A DNA stretch of 37,380 nt. Origin: a virus. Below the pieces are notes generated by a model. The model saw nothing but the letters and a program-made list of their open reading frames with translations. It was not told where the DNA came from and made no database searches. Within the stretch, counting starts at the first letter, position 1; every line of letters starts with the position of its first letter. Shown here piece by piece: positions 1 through 8,177 of this stretch. The translations under genes were made by a program, and so were the position numbers. Location: IMG/VR virus record IMGVR_UViG_3300040781_000495, positions 1-37,380 of that record. One strand, written 5' to 3'.

Positions 1-792
1 CTATTTGTTTAAAAGACTTTTAATTTGCACCACTTCTGCCTCTAGATCAGTAACACGATCATACATATCTGCAGGATTTGAAAAGTTAAATAGAAAAGCA
101 GTTTTAAGCTTCCATAGTTCCAGTACATCCTCAGGCTTTACCGTGTAAGATGGGTATTCCTTTCTATTGTCTGACTTTAGAAAAAGGTTTCCATACTTCT
201 CAACCCGGTTCAAAACTCTTTTAATGACAATTCCGTCTTCCCGAGTAACGACAATATAGATGCTATCATCAGTAATGTCATTAAAGCTTTCACACCATTC
301 CCCTACAGCAATAGAGCCGTCATGCAAGGTAGGTGTCATGCTGTGGCCTTTTACTTCAAACATCCTAAAGGTACCATTACTAAGTTTAGGCAACCGGTAA
401 GTTGGTAGCTGCTCTAAGAACGAGGTGTCGCCATAACCGTCCAGGTACCCTGCCTGTGCATAGTGAGGGACCATAATCACATTCTCGTTGCCTTCCGCAT
501 CTGCAACAATTACTTTAGGTAACTGTGCATAAATAGGCAAGGGCTCAAAAAAAGCATTAGTGGTTTGCAAATGTTGCTTTTCTATAAACATAGATCCATC
601 TCCGGTAAGTAGCCAATTTATGTTCACATCAAACTTTTGTTTGATTGCAGACAATGTTCTGCCATCAGGAATCCTACCTTTTGTGTAATTATTTACAGCA
701 GTCCAAGAAACTCCTATTTTTTTCGAAAAGTCAGTAACAGTAAGCTCTAAAGAGTCCATTACGGACTTTATTCTTGTTGCAATATCTTCCAT
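1..792 (-). CDS. Phage repressor, HTH + S24 peptidase-like (CI/LexA type)
   Basis: Predicted lysogeny repressor that binds the adjacent operator region and is inactivated by self-cleavage. From the preferred start at 792 (MEDIATRIK) the first 60 residues form an XRE-like helix-turn-helix. A hinge carries an Ala-Gly cleavage-like site (AQAGY), and the C-terminal half has the S24 signature: Ser in EVKGHSM and the general-base Lys in GIVIKRVL. An upstream start at 831 is in frame but adds 13 residues before the HTH and would run into the putative operators. It is transcribed away from the transposase operon, as c is in Mu. The C-terminus looks like a short coiled coil. The class is clear; the target sites are inferred. 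Confidence 0.9.
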   Translation of the reverse strand: MEDIATRIKSVMDSLELTVTDFSKKIGVSWTAVNNYTKGRIPDGRTLSAIKQKFDVNINWLLTGDGSMFIEKQHLQTTNAFFEPLPIYAQLPKVIVADAEGNENVIMVPHYAQAGYLDGYGDTSFLEQLPTYRLPKLSNGTFRMFEVKGHSMTPTLHDGSIAVGEWCESFNDITDDSIYIVVTREDGIVIKRVLNRVEKYGNLFLKSDNRKEYPSYTVKPEDVLELWKLKTAFLFNFSNPADMYDRVTDLEAEVVQIKSLLNK

Positions 793-794
793 AG

Positions 795-861
795 TGAAAA
801 GTTTTTCAAACAAAAGTTTGGTATAAACCAAACGATTGTTATAAATTTACCAAAAGTTTTG
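795..861. promoter_or_regulatory. Putative repressor/Ner operator cluster
   Basis: Three imperfect palindromes share the core AAAAGTTT at 797-804, 812-819 and 852-859: TGAAAAGTTTTTCA (795-808), CAAAAGTTTG (811-820) and CAAAAGTTTTG (851-861). A further inverted repeat GTTTGGT-N4-ACCAAAC spans 816-833. They lie between the divergent repressor and Ner-like genes, where a Mu-type operator is expected. Binding is inferred from position and symmetry only. Confidence 0.55.
817..849 (+). promoter_or_regulatory. Candidate early (transposition operon) promoter
   Basis: TTTG at 817-820 and TAAATTTA at 842-849 are 21 bp apart. This resembles the Bacteroidota promoter pattern (TTTG, TAnnTTTG) with one mismatch in the -7 box. 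The predicted start, near 855, falls in the third palindrome of the operator cluster, so repression by occlusion is plausible. Confidence 0.45.
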
Positions 862-887
862 AAAACGTACTAAAACACTCCAAAGAT

Positions 888-1124
888 ATGCAAACACATA
901 TTAAACAAACGGCTGAAAACCAAACAAATGATAGAAAACATCTTAAATCACACCTAAAGCATGGTGATTTAGGACGTATCGCTAAAACTGCTTCTGTTGG
1001 TTTAAACACCCTTTGGCGATGGTTTAATGACGATAGCTATACGAACATCTTCATAGAGGCAGCTGTTTATGAGATGATAGACAAAAACAAAAAAAGCTTA
1101 CAGAATAACTTAAAGAACCTATAA
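888..1124 (+). CDS. Small HTH protein, Ner/Cro-like
   Basis: A 78-residue basic protein. Residues about 22-50 (GDLGRIAKTASVGLNTLWRW) read as a helix-turn-helix, followed by an acidic helix. Its position, first gene of the rightward early operon opposite the repressor, is that of Mu ner, which damps early transcription. The stop overlaps the transposase start (TAATG, one base shared), so the two are probably translationally coupled. The function is inferred from HTH shape and synteny; I do not recognise a specific family. Confidence 0.6.
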   Translation: MQTHIKQTAENQTNDRKHLKSHLKHGDLGRIAKTASVGLNTLWRWFNDDSYTNIFIEAAVYEMIDKNKKSLQNNLKNL

Positions 1125-3118
1125 TGTACTACGCTTTCCAAAATACAATGTGCGTCGACCAGAGCGTGTTCTATGAGCACCTAGATATCTTGTCTTATGG
1201 GGCGTTTAAAAAATGGGTGCAGCGCAATAAGCTGCGTCGCCTTCGTACGGCTGGCAACGGCCGCTGCGGTCTCATTGACTGGCAATCGGTGCCTGCAGAG
1301 TTCAAAGCGATCATACGCAAAGCATTCGGCGATCCGTATAACCAAGACGACCTGCAAACATTCCTAAATCAATTACAACCCGACCCAGAGGCAGCGCTAT
1401 TCTACGAGCGCTACAAGCTTGCCGATAGATCGGCACTACCCAACAACAAAATAGCCCAGTACTACGCAGAGGCTATCGTTCTAAACCTATACGATCAGCT
1501 TTGTACCAAGCTCAACAAAAAGAAAATGCTCGGCACAGGCATCAAGATTACCGCTGCCAAAGAAAAAATAGTCGCCATTATCAAAGACCTCAAAACGGTC
1601 AAAAACCAAAACGGCGCTCCAAAGTACCCGCACAACTTGCCTACTAACTACCGCGCCATGGATCGCAAGTTGAACAAGTTTAAAGCTGACGGCTACGCCT
1701 CGCTCATTCACAGCAACATCGGAACAGCTTCTAATAACATTAAGATCACCGGTGAGGTGGCAGACTGGCTACTGGGCTACTACAGCCTGCCCAATAAGCC
1801 TGTTGTACCGGTCCTGCACAACGAGTACATGAAGGTGCGCGAGTCCCGCAACTGGCCTACCCTATCAGAGAGCGCCGTTGCTAAGTGGCTCGAGAAACCA
1901 GCACAGCGCAAAAAATGGTTCCTTGCACGTCATGGTGCCGAGGAGTACCGCCGAATCTATGGCCACAAAATTACCCGCGACCGCAGCGACATGTTCCCTA
2001 ACTGCCACTGGGCAATTGACGGGACAAAGCTCGACTGGATCCACCTTAAAGACAATGCCCAGGGCATGGGCGCAGACCTTAAGATTGACGTGGTTTTCGA
2101 TGTGTACAGCGAGAAGATCCTGGGCTACTATATCGGTACTGATCACGAGAGCTATAAGCATCACTTTAAGGCGCTTAAAATGGCAGCAAACGAGGCGCAA
2201 TCACGCCCTTACTTAATCAACTACGACGGGCAGGGTGGTCACATCACCGGCACCATGCAGCATTTATATAGCAATCTAGTGGCACGCAATGGCGGCACGC
2301 ATTACAAGCACCGCGCACAGCAACACGGCTCACCTGCAGAGCAGCTTTTTAAACGCTTCCAGCAGCAGGTGTTAAACACTAAATGGTTTAGCGATGGTCA
2401 AGGAATCGCTTCTAGTAAAACGCTAGACAGTAAGATGAACACTGACTTTATCATGGCAAACAAGCACCGATTGATGAACATCGACCAGCTTATAGAGGCT
2501 TTTAAACTAGAGGTGCAAAAGTGGAACACGATGCGCCACCCGCATTATAAAGAAACACGCAACGCCATTTACAACCGCGAGGCGATTGTCAACGAGCCGT
2601 TAAACATGTTTGAAACTGTAGAACTATTCTGGGTAAGCACTAAAGATACACGCCGCTACGAGCGCGACGGCATCAAGCCAGTCATTGACAAGGTGCAATA
2701 CCACTTCGAGGTGTATGATGAGAATGGCATGCCTGACCTAGACTTCCGCGATAAGTACACCGAGAGCAAGTTTTACATCAAGTACGACCCCGACCAGCTG
2801 GACAACTTCGTGCGATTAGAAATGGAGATGCCCGACGGTGACCGCAAGTTTATAGCAGACGCACAACCTGTTAAAAAGCTCAAACAGGTGCCTGTGCTTA
2901 TGACGCCAGAAGATCACCAGCTCGCACAACGCATGCGCAAGGTGCGCGACATCGAGGAGCAGCGCATACGCAAAGACATCGCTGCACGAGAAGTGCGCAC
3001 AGGCATCACGCCAGATAAATTAATAGACGATCAGGAACTCGAGATAAAATTCGGCGGTACGTTGCCTAAGCAACAACGCTCCGTGGCCGAGGCCGACTCC
3101 TTCTTGCTTAGAATGTAA
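1124..3118 (+). CDS. Mu-type DDE transposase (MuA homologue)
   Basis: Catalyses strand transfer for integration and replicative transposition. It has 664 residues, close to MuA. The N-terminus has a winged-helix/HTH region (about 10-75). The retroviral-integrase-like core carries the DDE triad, read as D299 in CHWAIDGTK, D368 in LINYDGQGG and E406 in HGSPAEQLFKRF. A beta-barrel and basic C-terminal region follow, the latter expected to contact the MuB-like partner. All three catalytic residues are present, so it looks functional. It is co-transcribed with the Ner-like and MuB-like genes. Confidence 0.95.
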   Translation: MYYAFQNTMCVDQSVFYEHLDILSYGAFKKWVQRNKLRRLRTAGNGRCGLIDWQSVPAEFKAIIRKAFGDPYNQDDLQTFLNQLQPDPEAALFYERYKLADRSALPNNKIAQYYAEAIVLNLYDQLCTKLNKKKMLGTGIKITAAKEKIVAIIKDLKTVKNQNGAPKYPHNLPTNYRAMDRKLNKFKADGYASLIHSNIGTASNNIKITGEVADWLLGYYSLPNKPVVPVLHNEYMKVRESRNWPTLSESAVAKWLEKPAQRKKWFLARHGAEEYRRIYGHKITRDRSDMFPNCHWAIDGTKLDWIHLKDNAQGMGADLKIDVVFDVYSEKILGYYIGTDHESYKHHFKALKMAANEAQSRPYLINYDGQGGHITGTMQHLYSNLVARNGGTHYKHRAQQHGSPAEQLFKRFQQQVLNTKWFSDGQGIASSKTLDSKMNTDFIMANKHRLMNIDQLIEAFKLEVQKWNTMRHPHYKETRNAIYNREAIVNEPLNMFETVELFWVSTKDTRRYERDGIKPVIDKVQYHFEVYDENGMPDLDFRDKYTESKFYIKYDPDQLDNFVRLEMEMPDGDRKFIADAQPVKKLKQVPVLMTPEDHQLAQRMRKVRDIEEQRIRKDIAAREVRTGITPDKLIDDQELEIKFGGTLPKQQRSVAEADSFLLRM

Positions 3119-3142
3119 TTAATCCTTTAAAAACTACAACAA

Positions 3143-4009
3143 ATGAATGCAAAAAACAAAACAAGTATAGCGCAAGAGCTCGCCCGCATGGGCAAGCGCA
3201 AAAGCCAGAAACGCCTAGCAGTAGCTTGTAACGTATCTACGGCAACAATCTCACAAATGATCAACGGCAACTGGGAGCTTATCTCAGACGAGATGTGGTC
3301 CCGCGTTAAGGTGTCCCTAGGTATCGACCCTAACTGGAATACAGTAGACACTGCCAACTTTCAACTACTGCACAACTTACTGATCAATGCGCAAGAGCAA
3401 AGCATCACCATTTGTATCAGCGACAATCCAGGGCTGGGGAAATCAGAGTCGTTTAAGGCTTATGACCGCCAAGGCACCAATGTTATTTACATAGAGTGCA
3501 AAAACTCTTGGACTAAAAAAACATACATGCGCAATTTGCTAGGTGCTGCGGGTATAGAGGCGATAGGTACTACAGAGCAGCTTATCGACAAGTTTATATC
3601 ACACCTTAAGGGCCTCACAAACCCCCTAGTGATCATTGATCAGTTTGATAAGCTTAAGGACCCGCAGGTAGACTTGTTCATGGACTTCTACAACGACCTT
3701 AATGGACATTGTGGCTTTGTGTTGAGCGGTGTTAAGGCTTTAGAAAAGCGATTGCTTAAAGGTGTCAACTACGATAAGATAGGCTATGCCGAGATCTACA
3801 GCCGCATCGGTCGCAAGTTCATAAAGCTAGACCCTATAAGTTATGCCGATGTGCAAGCTATTTGCCTAGCAAATGGCGTGAATAATGAAGACGACGTGCA
3901 TTACATCTATCACAACTGCGAGAACGATTTGCGACGTGTCAAGCGCGATGTAGAGATCAAGTTGCGCCTGCAGCGCAGTGCAAAACAACGCCAGCTTATA
4001 GAAGACTAG
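3143..4009 (+). CDS. MuB-like AAA+ ATPase (transposition target protein)
   Basis: Expected to bind target DNA and activate the transposase. The first 60 residues form a helix-turn-helix (KRLAVACNVSTATISQMING) like the N-terminal domain of MuB. The ATPase domain has Walker A SDNPGLGKS (about 93-101) and Walker B PLVIIDQFDK with D166. The length (288 aa) is near that of MuB. It lies 24 bp after the transposase stop and two bases before the next gene. Identification rests on domain order and synteny. Confidence 0.9.
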   Translation: MNAKNKTSIAQELARMGKRKSQKRLAVACNVSTATISQMINGNWELISDEMWSRVKVSLGIDPNWNTVDTANFQLLHNLLINAQEQSITICISDNPGLGKSESFKAYDRQGTNVIYIECKNSWTKKTYMRNLLGAAGIEAIGTTEQLIDKFISHLKGLTNPLVIIDQFDKLKDPQVDLFMDFYNDLNGHCGFVLSGVKALEKRLLKGVNYDKIGYAEIYSRIGRKFIKLDPISYADVQAICLANGVNNEDDVHYIYHNCENDLRRVKRDVEIKLRLQRSAKQRQLIED

Positions 4010-4010
4010 C

Positions 4011-4646
4011 ATGGCGAGAGTTAAGAGAGCATTGTCAGCTACCGAGCTGCAATTTAAAAAGTTCATTGAAATTCCTGTTGCTTCCCAGTTCGAGAGCCTT
4101 GTCGGCAAGCCGTCGCTTGGTGCCTCTTGGATTATCTGGGGCGGGTCTGGAGAGGGTAAAACAACCTTCTCCATGCAGTTGGCTAAAGAGCTCTCTAACC
4201 ATCACAAGGTAGAATACCTTTCTAGTGAAGAGGGGTTCTCAAAGTCCATGCAAGAGGCTGTCGCACACAACCGCATGCACGAGTGTAGGCGCGGCTTCTT
4301 TAAGCTGCTCGAGCCTATGACCTTTCAAGAGCTGGACCAGCGCTTATCTCGCCCTCGGGCTGCAAAGATTGTGTTTATCGATAGTGTGCAATACATGTTT
4401 ATCACAAAGCGTGAGTACTTTGACTTTAAAAACAAACACAAAGACAAGCTCATCATTTGGATAAGCCATGCCAAAGGCCGAGAGCCTAAAGGCGATGTAG
4501 CCGATGCGATAAGATACGATAGCGACGTCAAAATCTTTGTAAAGGGATACCTAGCAACAGCAAAATCACGCCTCGCAAGGGGAAAGATAACAGAGCCATA
4601 CATTATATGGCAAGAAGGATATAACAACTATTACAACGTATTATGA
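4011..4646 (+). CDS. RecA-fold ATPase (RadA/Sak4-like)
   Basis: A 211-residue P-loop NTPase: Walker A WGGSGEGKTT (about 43-52), Walker B AKIVFIDSVQ (about 118-127) and a polar motif IIWISHAKG typical of RecA/DnaB-fold motor proteins. Phage proteins of this size include Sak4-type recombination ATPases. It directly follows MuB, and its stop overlaps the next start (ATGA at 4643-4646). A DNA repair, recombination or replication role is inferred. It is a second, distinct ATPase in the transposition operon. Confidence 0.7.
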   Translation: MARVKRALSATELQFKKFIEIPVASQFESLVGKPSLGASWIIWGGSGEGKTTFSMQLAKELSNHHKVEYLSSEEGFSKSMQEAVAHNRMHECRRGFFKLLEPMTFQELDQRLSRPRAAKIVFIDSVQYMFITKREYFDFKNKHKDKLIIWISHAKGREPKGDVADAIRYDSDVKIFVKGYLATAKSRLARGKITEPYIIWQEGYNNYYNVL

Positions 4647-4999
4647 AAATTATAGATTACCTACACATCACCATAGAAGAGTACAACGATCTACTCTTTG
4701 AAACTTATTTAAAATGGTGCGCAAAAATGTCGCAAAATGATTACGATTTGCAACAGCTTTTGGCAAATGCTAAAATGTATAAATGGTTCCTCTTCAACAT
4801 CAACGGCCTAGAGCAGGAGTTTATGGAAGATGCACTACCGTATTTAGAACTCAAAAACTCACAGGCTATGGTAGAGCTTTGGAAAAAACACACTATGAAA
4901 ATCTATTACTACTACAGTGTGCCATTGATCAATGTAGCCAGAAAAACAACAATAATTAATATCATTCAACCTCATGACCTTAACAGCCTTAGAAATTAG
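4643..4999 (+). CDS. Hypothetical early protein
   Basis: 118 residues, mostly helical with many aromatic residues (YYYYSVPLI near the C-terminus) and no recognised motif. It overlaps the ATPase stop by four bases and the next gene by 26 bases, so it belongs to the same operon. The overlaps and compact packing suggest a real gene; the function is unknown. Confidence 0.7.
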   Translation: MKIIDYLHITIEEYNDLLFETYLKWCAKMSQNDYDLQQLLANAKMYKWFLFNINGLEQEFMEDALPYLELKNSQAMVELWKKHTMKIYYYYSVPLINVARKTTIINIIQPHDLNSLRN

Positions 5000-5249
5000 A
5001 CGGGTATTGTGCTATGACCGCTTTCGCGAAAGCGAATACAGCCCAGGTAAACGCATTGCGATACATCAATACCTTGCAGGACAGGCACCGCTGCCAGATC
5101 ACCTTGTGAATAAACTGCTAAAAGATCATTACAAGATCAAAAAAAGCGGCTGGGAAGTGCCAGAAATGAGGTATGACAACGATAGAAGTTTGATCTATTA
5201 CTGCAATAAAGAAAATTTTTTTAAACCCTTAACCCTTTTTAAACGATGA
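4974..5249 (+). CDS. Hypothetical early protein
   Basis: A 91-residue basic protein of unknown function. It begins inside the preceding gene and ends four bases into the DUF3164 gene, so it is tightly coupled in the early operon. The palindrome at 5019-5034 lies in this gene and is translated as RFRES. The region LAGQAPLPDHLVNKLLKDHY could be a small HTH-like helix pair, but this is weak. Confidence 0.65.
   Translation: MTLTALEIRRVLCYDRFRESEYSPGKRIAIHQYLAGQAPLPDHLVNKLLKDHYKIKKSGWEVPEMRYDNDRSLIYYCNKENFFKPLTLFKR
5019..5034. repeat. Iterated palindrome, copy 1 (CGCTTTCGCGAAAGCG)
   Basis: Perfect 16-bp palindrome inside the 4974-5249 gene, read in the frame giving RFRES. See the other seven copies and the matching finding. 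Confidence 0.95.
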
Positions 5250-5881
5250 ATACAATTGAATTAACAGATGAGCAATTAGAACGCGAATTAAAAGCGCGTA
5301 AAGCGGCAAGAGCTGCCGCAGCAAAACGTGAAGAGCAGGCTTACATAGCTGGCCGAGACACCACCATTAAAGCAATCATGACCGAGGTGGTCGCAGCACA
5401 TGAAAAGCTTAAAGAATTAAAGCAGCTGTGCCACGAGCGTATGGAAACACAGGCGTTAAAACTTGCTGAATATGGCAAATTGCGCAGCAATAGCAAGGGT
5501 GGCTTTTCTATCACTACACAGGCGGGTGACTTACGAGTTACCAGACGTCGTGATACCGAGCCTTGCTGGGATGAGCGCAGCGAAAAGGCTATGGAGCTGA
5601 TTAAAGACTTTCTAGGCGACACGGTAAAAAAAAGAGACCAAAAGCTTTATGAGATTCTTATATCGCTAATCGCTCGAAATGAAAATAATGACCTAGAATA
5701 TAGCGAGGTCATGAACTTGTTGAAACATGAGGACAAGTTTACCGACCCTCGATGGATAGAAGGTCTTAAACTAATTCGTGAGTCATTCTCAAACCACCTA
5801 AAAGGCTATGGCTACGAGTTTAAAGTAGTAGGTGCAGATGGTAAGTGGGAATCGCTATCGCTTAACTTTTCAAGCTTGTAG
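5246..5881 (+). CDS. DUF3164 family protein
   Basis: 211 residues that fit the DUF3164 family found in the early region of Mu-like phages, a family without an assigned biochemical activity. An Ala/Lys/Arg-rich coiled N-terminus (about 10-60) is followed by a beta-rich segment GGFSITTQAGDLRVTRRRD and a helical C-terminal half. It overlaps its upstream neighbour by four bases. It probably acts with transposition or replication proteins, judged only from conserved synteny. Confidence 0.8.
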   Translation: MNTIELTDEQLERELKARKAARAAAAKREEQAYIAGRDTTIKAIMTEVVAAHEKLKELKQLCHERMETQALKLAEYGKLRSNSKGGFSITTQAGDLRVTRRRDTEPCWDERSEKAMELIKDFLGDTVKKRDQKLYEILISLIARNENNDLEYSEVMNLLKHEDKFTDPRWIEGLKLIRESFSNHLKGYGYEFKVVGADGKWESLSLNFSSL

Positions 5882-5883
5882 CC

Positions 5884-6054
5884 ATGTCTGTAACCATCAA
5901 GAGAATCAACGACGACACCTACCATGTGAATGGTAAATCTGTCATAAAAGACATGGAAGGCCGCTGGATAGCAACAGTAGAACTAAGCAACATTGAAGCT
6001 GGAACTTTTAATACACACTTGCACCATGAGCGACAACAGGCACAAGAAAATTGA
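5884..6054 (+). CDS. Small hypothetical protein (56 aa)
   Basis: ATG at 5884 lies two bases after the DUF3164 stop, and the frame runs 56 codons to TGA at 6052-6054. The translation starts MSVTIKRINDDTYHVNGKSV, which looks like a compact beta-strand protein rather than random sequence. It overlaps the next gene by 29 bases. The function is unknown. Confidence 0.5.
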   Translation: MSVTIKRINDDTYHVNGKSVIKDMEGRWIATVELSNIEAGTFNTHLHHERQQAQEN

Positions 6055-6238
6055 CGAGATAGAGCCGCCAGAGTTTCCACATCGTATTGCGATGGCGAAC
6101 AATCCAGAATATTTGCTTAAAAAAGCCAAAGCCTGCATTGAAACACAGCGCAAAAGGGAGCAAGAACTACGCTCGCACGGATGGAAATGGAAACATGATC
6201 GCGTTACCAGATCTTCAAGGCTCACAAAAGATGAATAG
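6026..6238 (+). CDS. Small hypothetical basic protein
   Basis: 70 residues from the preferred ATG at 6026 (MSDNRHKKIDEIEPPEF). An in-frame ATG at 5993 would add a less protein-like stretch and a deeper overlap. The protein is rich in Lys/Arg/Glu with one long helix (EYLLKKAKACIETQRKREQEL). Function unknown. The last gene before a short intergenic gap. Confidence 0.5.
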   Translation: MSDNRHKKIDEIEPPEFPHRIAMANNPEYLLKKAKACIETQRKREQELRSHGWKWKHDRVTRSSRLTKDE

Positions 6239-6257
6239 TCATCATATACTATCAAAC

Positions 6258-6278
6258 GCCCTTCTCATAGGGAAGGGC
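6258..6278 (+). other. Intergenic hairpin
   Basis: GCCCTTC (6258-6264) pairs with GAAGGGC (6272-6278) around a 7-nt loop, in the 81-bp gap before the next gene. No T-run follows, so it is not a typical terminator. It may be an mRNA processing or stability element. Confidence 0.4.
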
Positions 6279-6319
6279 TGGCGATAGGAATTTATACACA
6301 ACTACTTAACTACAACAAG

Positions 6320-6628
6320 ATGAACATTAAGCAACAATTAAAGTATAAGCAAGAAATTAAAGATTTTATAGCTGATAGAAAGGTAAAAGGTAAAGCAGTA
6401 ATTGAAATGTTTTGCCCTCACTGCAAAGAAATAGTAGAGACAGCTGTAGCGCCAGTTTCCACTTGGAAGAATCCCGAGTTTGATTATGTAACTAAAGTGT
6501 GTCAGGAATGCTTAGGTGTTTCGGGCGTAAAAATTTATGCTGACAGAGTGGTAACACACAAGTTTGACTGTAATAAGGTTAAACATATAATGAAAATACC
6601 TTACAGCATTAACTTAAAAAACGCATAA
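6320..6628 (+). CDS. Putative zinc-ribbon protein
   Basis: 102 residues. Two Cys pairs, MFCPHCKE (about 31-38) and VCQECLG, are spaced like a zinc ribbon or treble clef. The N-terminus is a basic helix (MNIKQQLKYKQEIKDF). A nucleic-acid-binding role is likely but not assignable to a family. It starts a new run of early genes after an intergenic hairpin. Confidence 0.6.
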   Translation: MNIKQQLKYKQEIKDFIADRKVKGKAVIEMFCPHCKEIVETAVAPVSTWKNPEFDYVTKVCQECLGVSGVKIYADRVVTHKFDCNKVKHIMKIPYSINLKNA

Positions 6629-6630
6629 CA

Positions 6631-6846
6631 ATGAGTGCAACTATCAGAGAAATTATAGACACTGAAGATAAAACAGAGATCATAATCGCTGCTTTTGAGC
6701 AGTATATTAAACGCTGCAAAACAAATGCAAAAGCTACACTTAACGGTTATGGCAACGCGTCATCACAGCTTAAAAGAGAGCAATGGGAACAACGTTGTGA
6801 ACAGGCAAGCGAGCTGCTTAACGAATTACTAAATGAGCTATCATGA
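6631..6846 (+). CDS. Small helical hypothetical protein
   Basis: 71 residues, predicted all-helical with an acidic/leucine-rich C-terminus (EQASELLNELLNELS). It starts two bases after the zinc-ribbon gene and overlaps the gp16-like gene by four bases (ATGA). The operon context supports a real gene; the function is unknown. Confidence 0.6.
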   Translation: MSATIREIIDTEDKTEIIIAAFEQYIKRCKTNAKATLNGYGNASSQLKREQWEQRCEQASELLNELLNELS

Positions 6847-7283
6847 ACGCAACTCCCAAACAAAAACAGCTGATTCACATTAACGCGCCCACTAGAGACA
6901 TTAAAGAAGAGCTAGTGCAATGGGCTTGCGATGATAACAGTAAAACCAGCACAAACGATCTTTCCTTTGCACAGGCAAATACTATTCTACAACGTCTAGG
7001 TGTGCCACAGCATCACAACAGCTTTAAAAGTGATGCCATGAAGTACGCATCTTTTGACAAGTCCAAGCAGCAGCACATGAAAGTACTAGCAACACTTATT
7101 ACAATGGGATGGAGCTTACCACACCCTAAATATAACCGCACTGCCGACCTCGAGCGATTTGGTAACTGGTTGCGAAGTGATAGAGCACCTGTGCGCAAAC
7201 CACTGCGCAAAATGACCGCTCATGAGGTGACGACCATTATAAATGCGCTAGAATCTATGACTGTCAAAAAGTTTGGCAAATGA
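6843..7283 (+). CDS. Mu gp16 / GemA-like regulator
   Basis: 146 residues. The start (TPKQKQLIHI) and the C-terminal pattern (ITMGWSLPHP, then RFGNWLRSDRAPVRKPLRKM and a helix ending NALESM) resemble the gp16/GemA (DUF1018-like) family conserved in Mu-like phages. GemA in Mu modulates host gene expression and DNA topology. The assignment is by pattern and by its early-region position; a search would confirm it. Confidence 0.65.
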   Translation: MNATPKQKQLIHINAPTRDIKEELVQWACDDNSKTSTNDLSFAQANTILQRLGVPQHHNSFKSDAMKYASFDKSKQQHMKVLATLITMGWSLPHPKYNRTADLERFGNWLRSDRAPVRKPLRKMTAHEVTTIINALESMTVKKFGK

Positions 7284-7411
7284 TAGAATGTACACACCCA
7301 GCAGAAAATCGCATTATCAAAGTCATAAATTCGGTGTTATGCTGCGAGACTACAGCGCATTATTGCACCGCTTGCAACACCTTATTAACTCAACCAGAAA
7401 CTAACTGTTAA
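7280..7411 (+). CDS. 43-aa Cys-rich mini-protein
   Basis: ATG at 7280 overlaps the gp16-like stop by four bases, and TAA is at 7409-7411. The translation MIECTHPAENR...VLCCETTAHYCTACNTL has a C-x2-H near the start and C-C and C-x2-C pairs later, a pattern suited to one zinc ion. Coupling by overlap supports expression. Function unknown. Confidence 0.55.
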   Translation: MIECTHPAENRIIKVINSVLCCETTAHYCTACNTLLTQPETNC

Positions 7412-7423
7412 AATTAAATTATC

Positions 7424-7630
7424 ATGAATCTAGCTATTATTATTTTATCACTGATCTATTTTGGTGTCAATGCCTGTTTTGCACATGTCATCTGGTCCTA
7501 TCAAAAATCAGTTGACTGTGAATACCAAGACCCATTGTATAAGCGCATTTTTGCAGCTTGTTTTTTCTTATTGATAGGCCTTCCTTTCTTCATATACGAA
7601 ATGGTTTACTTATTCATCATAAAGAGATGA
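7424..7630 (+). CDS. Small membrane protein
   Basis: 68 residues with two predicted membrane segments (AIIILSLIYFGVNACFAHVI at about 3-22, and FAACFFLLIGLPFFIYEMVY at about 43-62) joined by a short polar loop. It overlaps the next gene by four bases. Being in the early operon argues against a lysis holin. An exclusion or envelope-acting role is possible but unproven. Confidence 0.6.
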   Translation: MNLAIIILSLIYFGVNACFAHVIWSYQKSVDCEYQDPLYKRIFAACFFLLIGLPFFIYEMVYLFIIKR

Positions 7631-7860
7631 CTTATCGCGAGCACATAAAATCACTAAAGCAACAACGCCGCGCATTGATGCACTATATGTTGCGAGATGC
7701 TTATAATCTATCTCATCAACAGGAACACATGATCGCTTGGGAAGTCAGCAACATCTCCCTGCGCATTAAAGAAATCGCAAGCGATACAAACATCAAACGC
7801 ACCGATTTAGTGCCGTTAGAAATCATTTATATCACCGCAAATCTTCACTATGAAAATTAA
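7627..7860 (+). CDS. Hypothetical early protein
   Basis: 77 residues from ATG 7627 (MTYREHIKSLKQQRR), chosen because it overlaps the previous stop by ATGA. An in-frame upstream ATG at 7558 would lie deep inside the membrane-protein gene. Basic, helical protein with no recognised motif. It overlaps the following gene by 11 bases. Confidence 0.55.
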   Translation: MTYREHIKSLKQQRRALMHYMLRDAYNLSHQQEHMIAWEVSNISLRIKEIASDTNIKRTDLVPLEIIYITANLHYEN

Positions 7861-8176
7861 AATAAAAGCCCGCCCATCTGCTTACATCACGCTATCAAAC
7901 ATCGTCGATCCTGTCAAATTGTTTGTACCGGTAAGCGCACCGCTGCAAATGCGTGTGTATGTGTCTATTTTATATCCGCTTTCGCGAAAGCTACAACAAC
8001 AAGCAGACAACATGCTTTCAAAAGACCACAAGCAGAAAGAATATGGCATGAACATGTCTCTGCATGAAGCCTGGGCACTAGAAAAGTACCTGCGCCACCA
8101 CATGATGCAACTAGAGGCTTATGAAGGCAATGTCGCGCACATTATAGCAAATCAACTTAACGAAAAAATGGCATAA
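7850..8176 (+). CDS. Hypothetical early protein
   Basis: 108 residues: a beta-like N-terminus (MKIKIKARPSAYITLSNIV) and a helical, His/Met-rich C-terminus. It carries one copy of the palindrome at 7978-7991, read as LSRK. It ends one base before the HNH gene starts. Function unknown. Confidence 0.6.
   Translation: MKIKIKARPSAYITLSNIVDPVKLFVPVSAPLQMRVYVSILYPLSRKLQQQADNMLSKDHKQKEYGMNMSLHEAWALEKYLRHHMMQLEAYEGNVAHIIANQLNEKMA
7978..7991. repeat. Iterated palindrome, copy 2 (GCTTTCGCGAAAGC)
   Basis: Perfect 14-bp palindrome inside the 7850-8176 gene, read in the frame giving LSRK. Confidence 0.95.
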
Positions 8177-8177
8177 C

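Noticed and set aside
1865-2216. Overlapping ORFs on both strands inside the transposase gene
   Set aside because: They are shadows of a clearly conserved DDE transposase frame.
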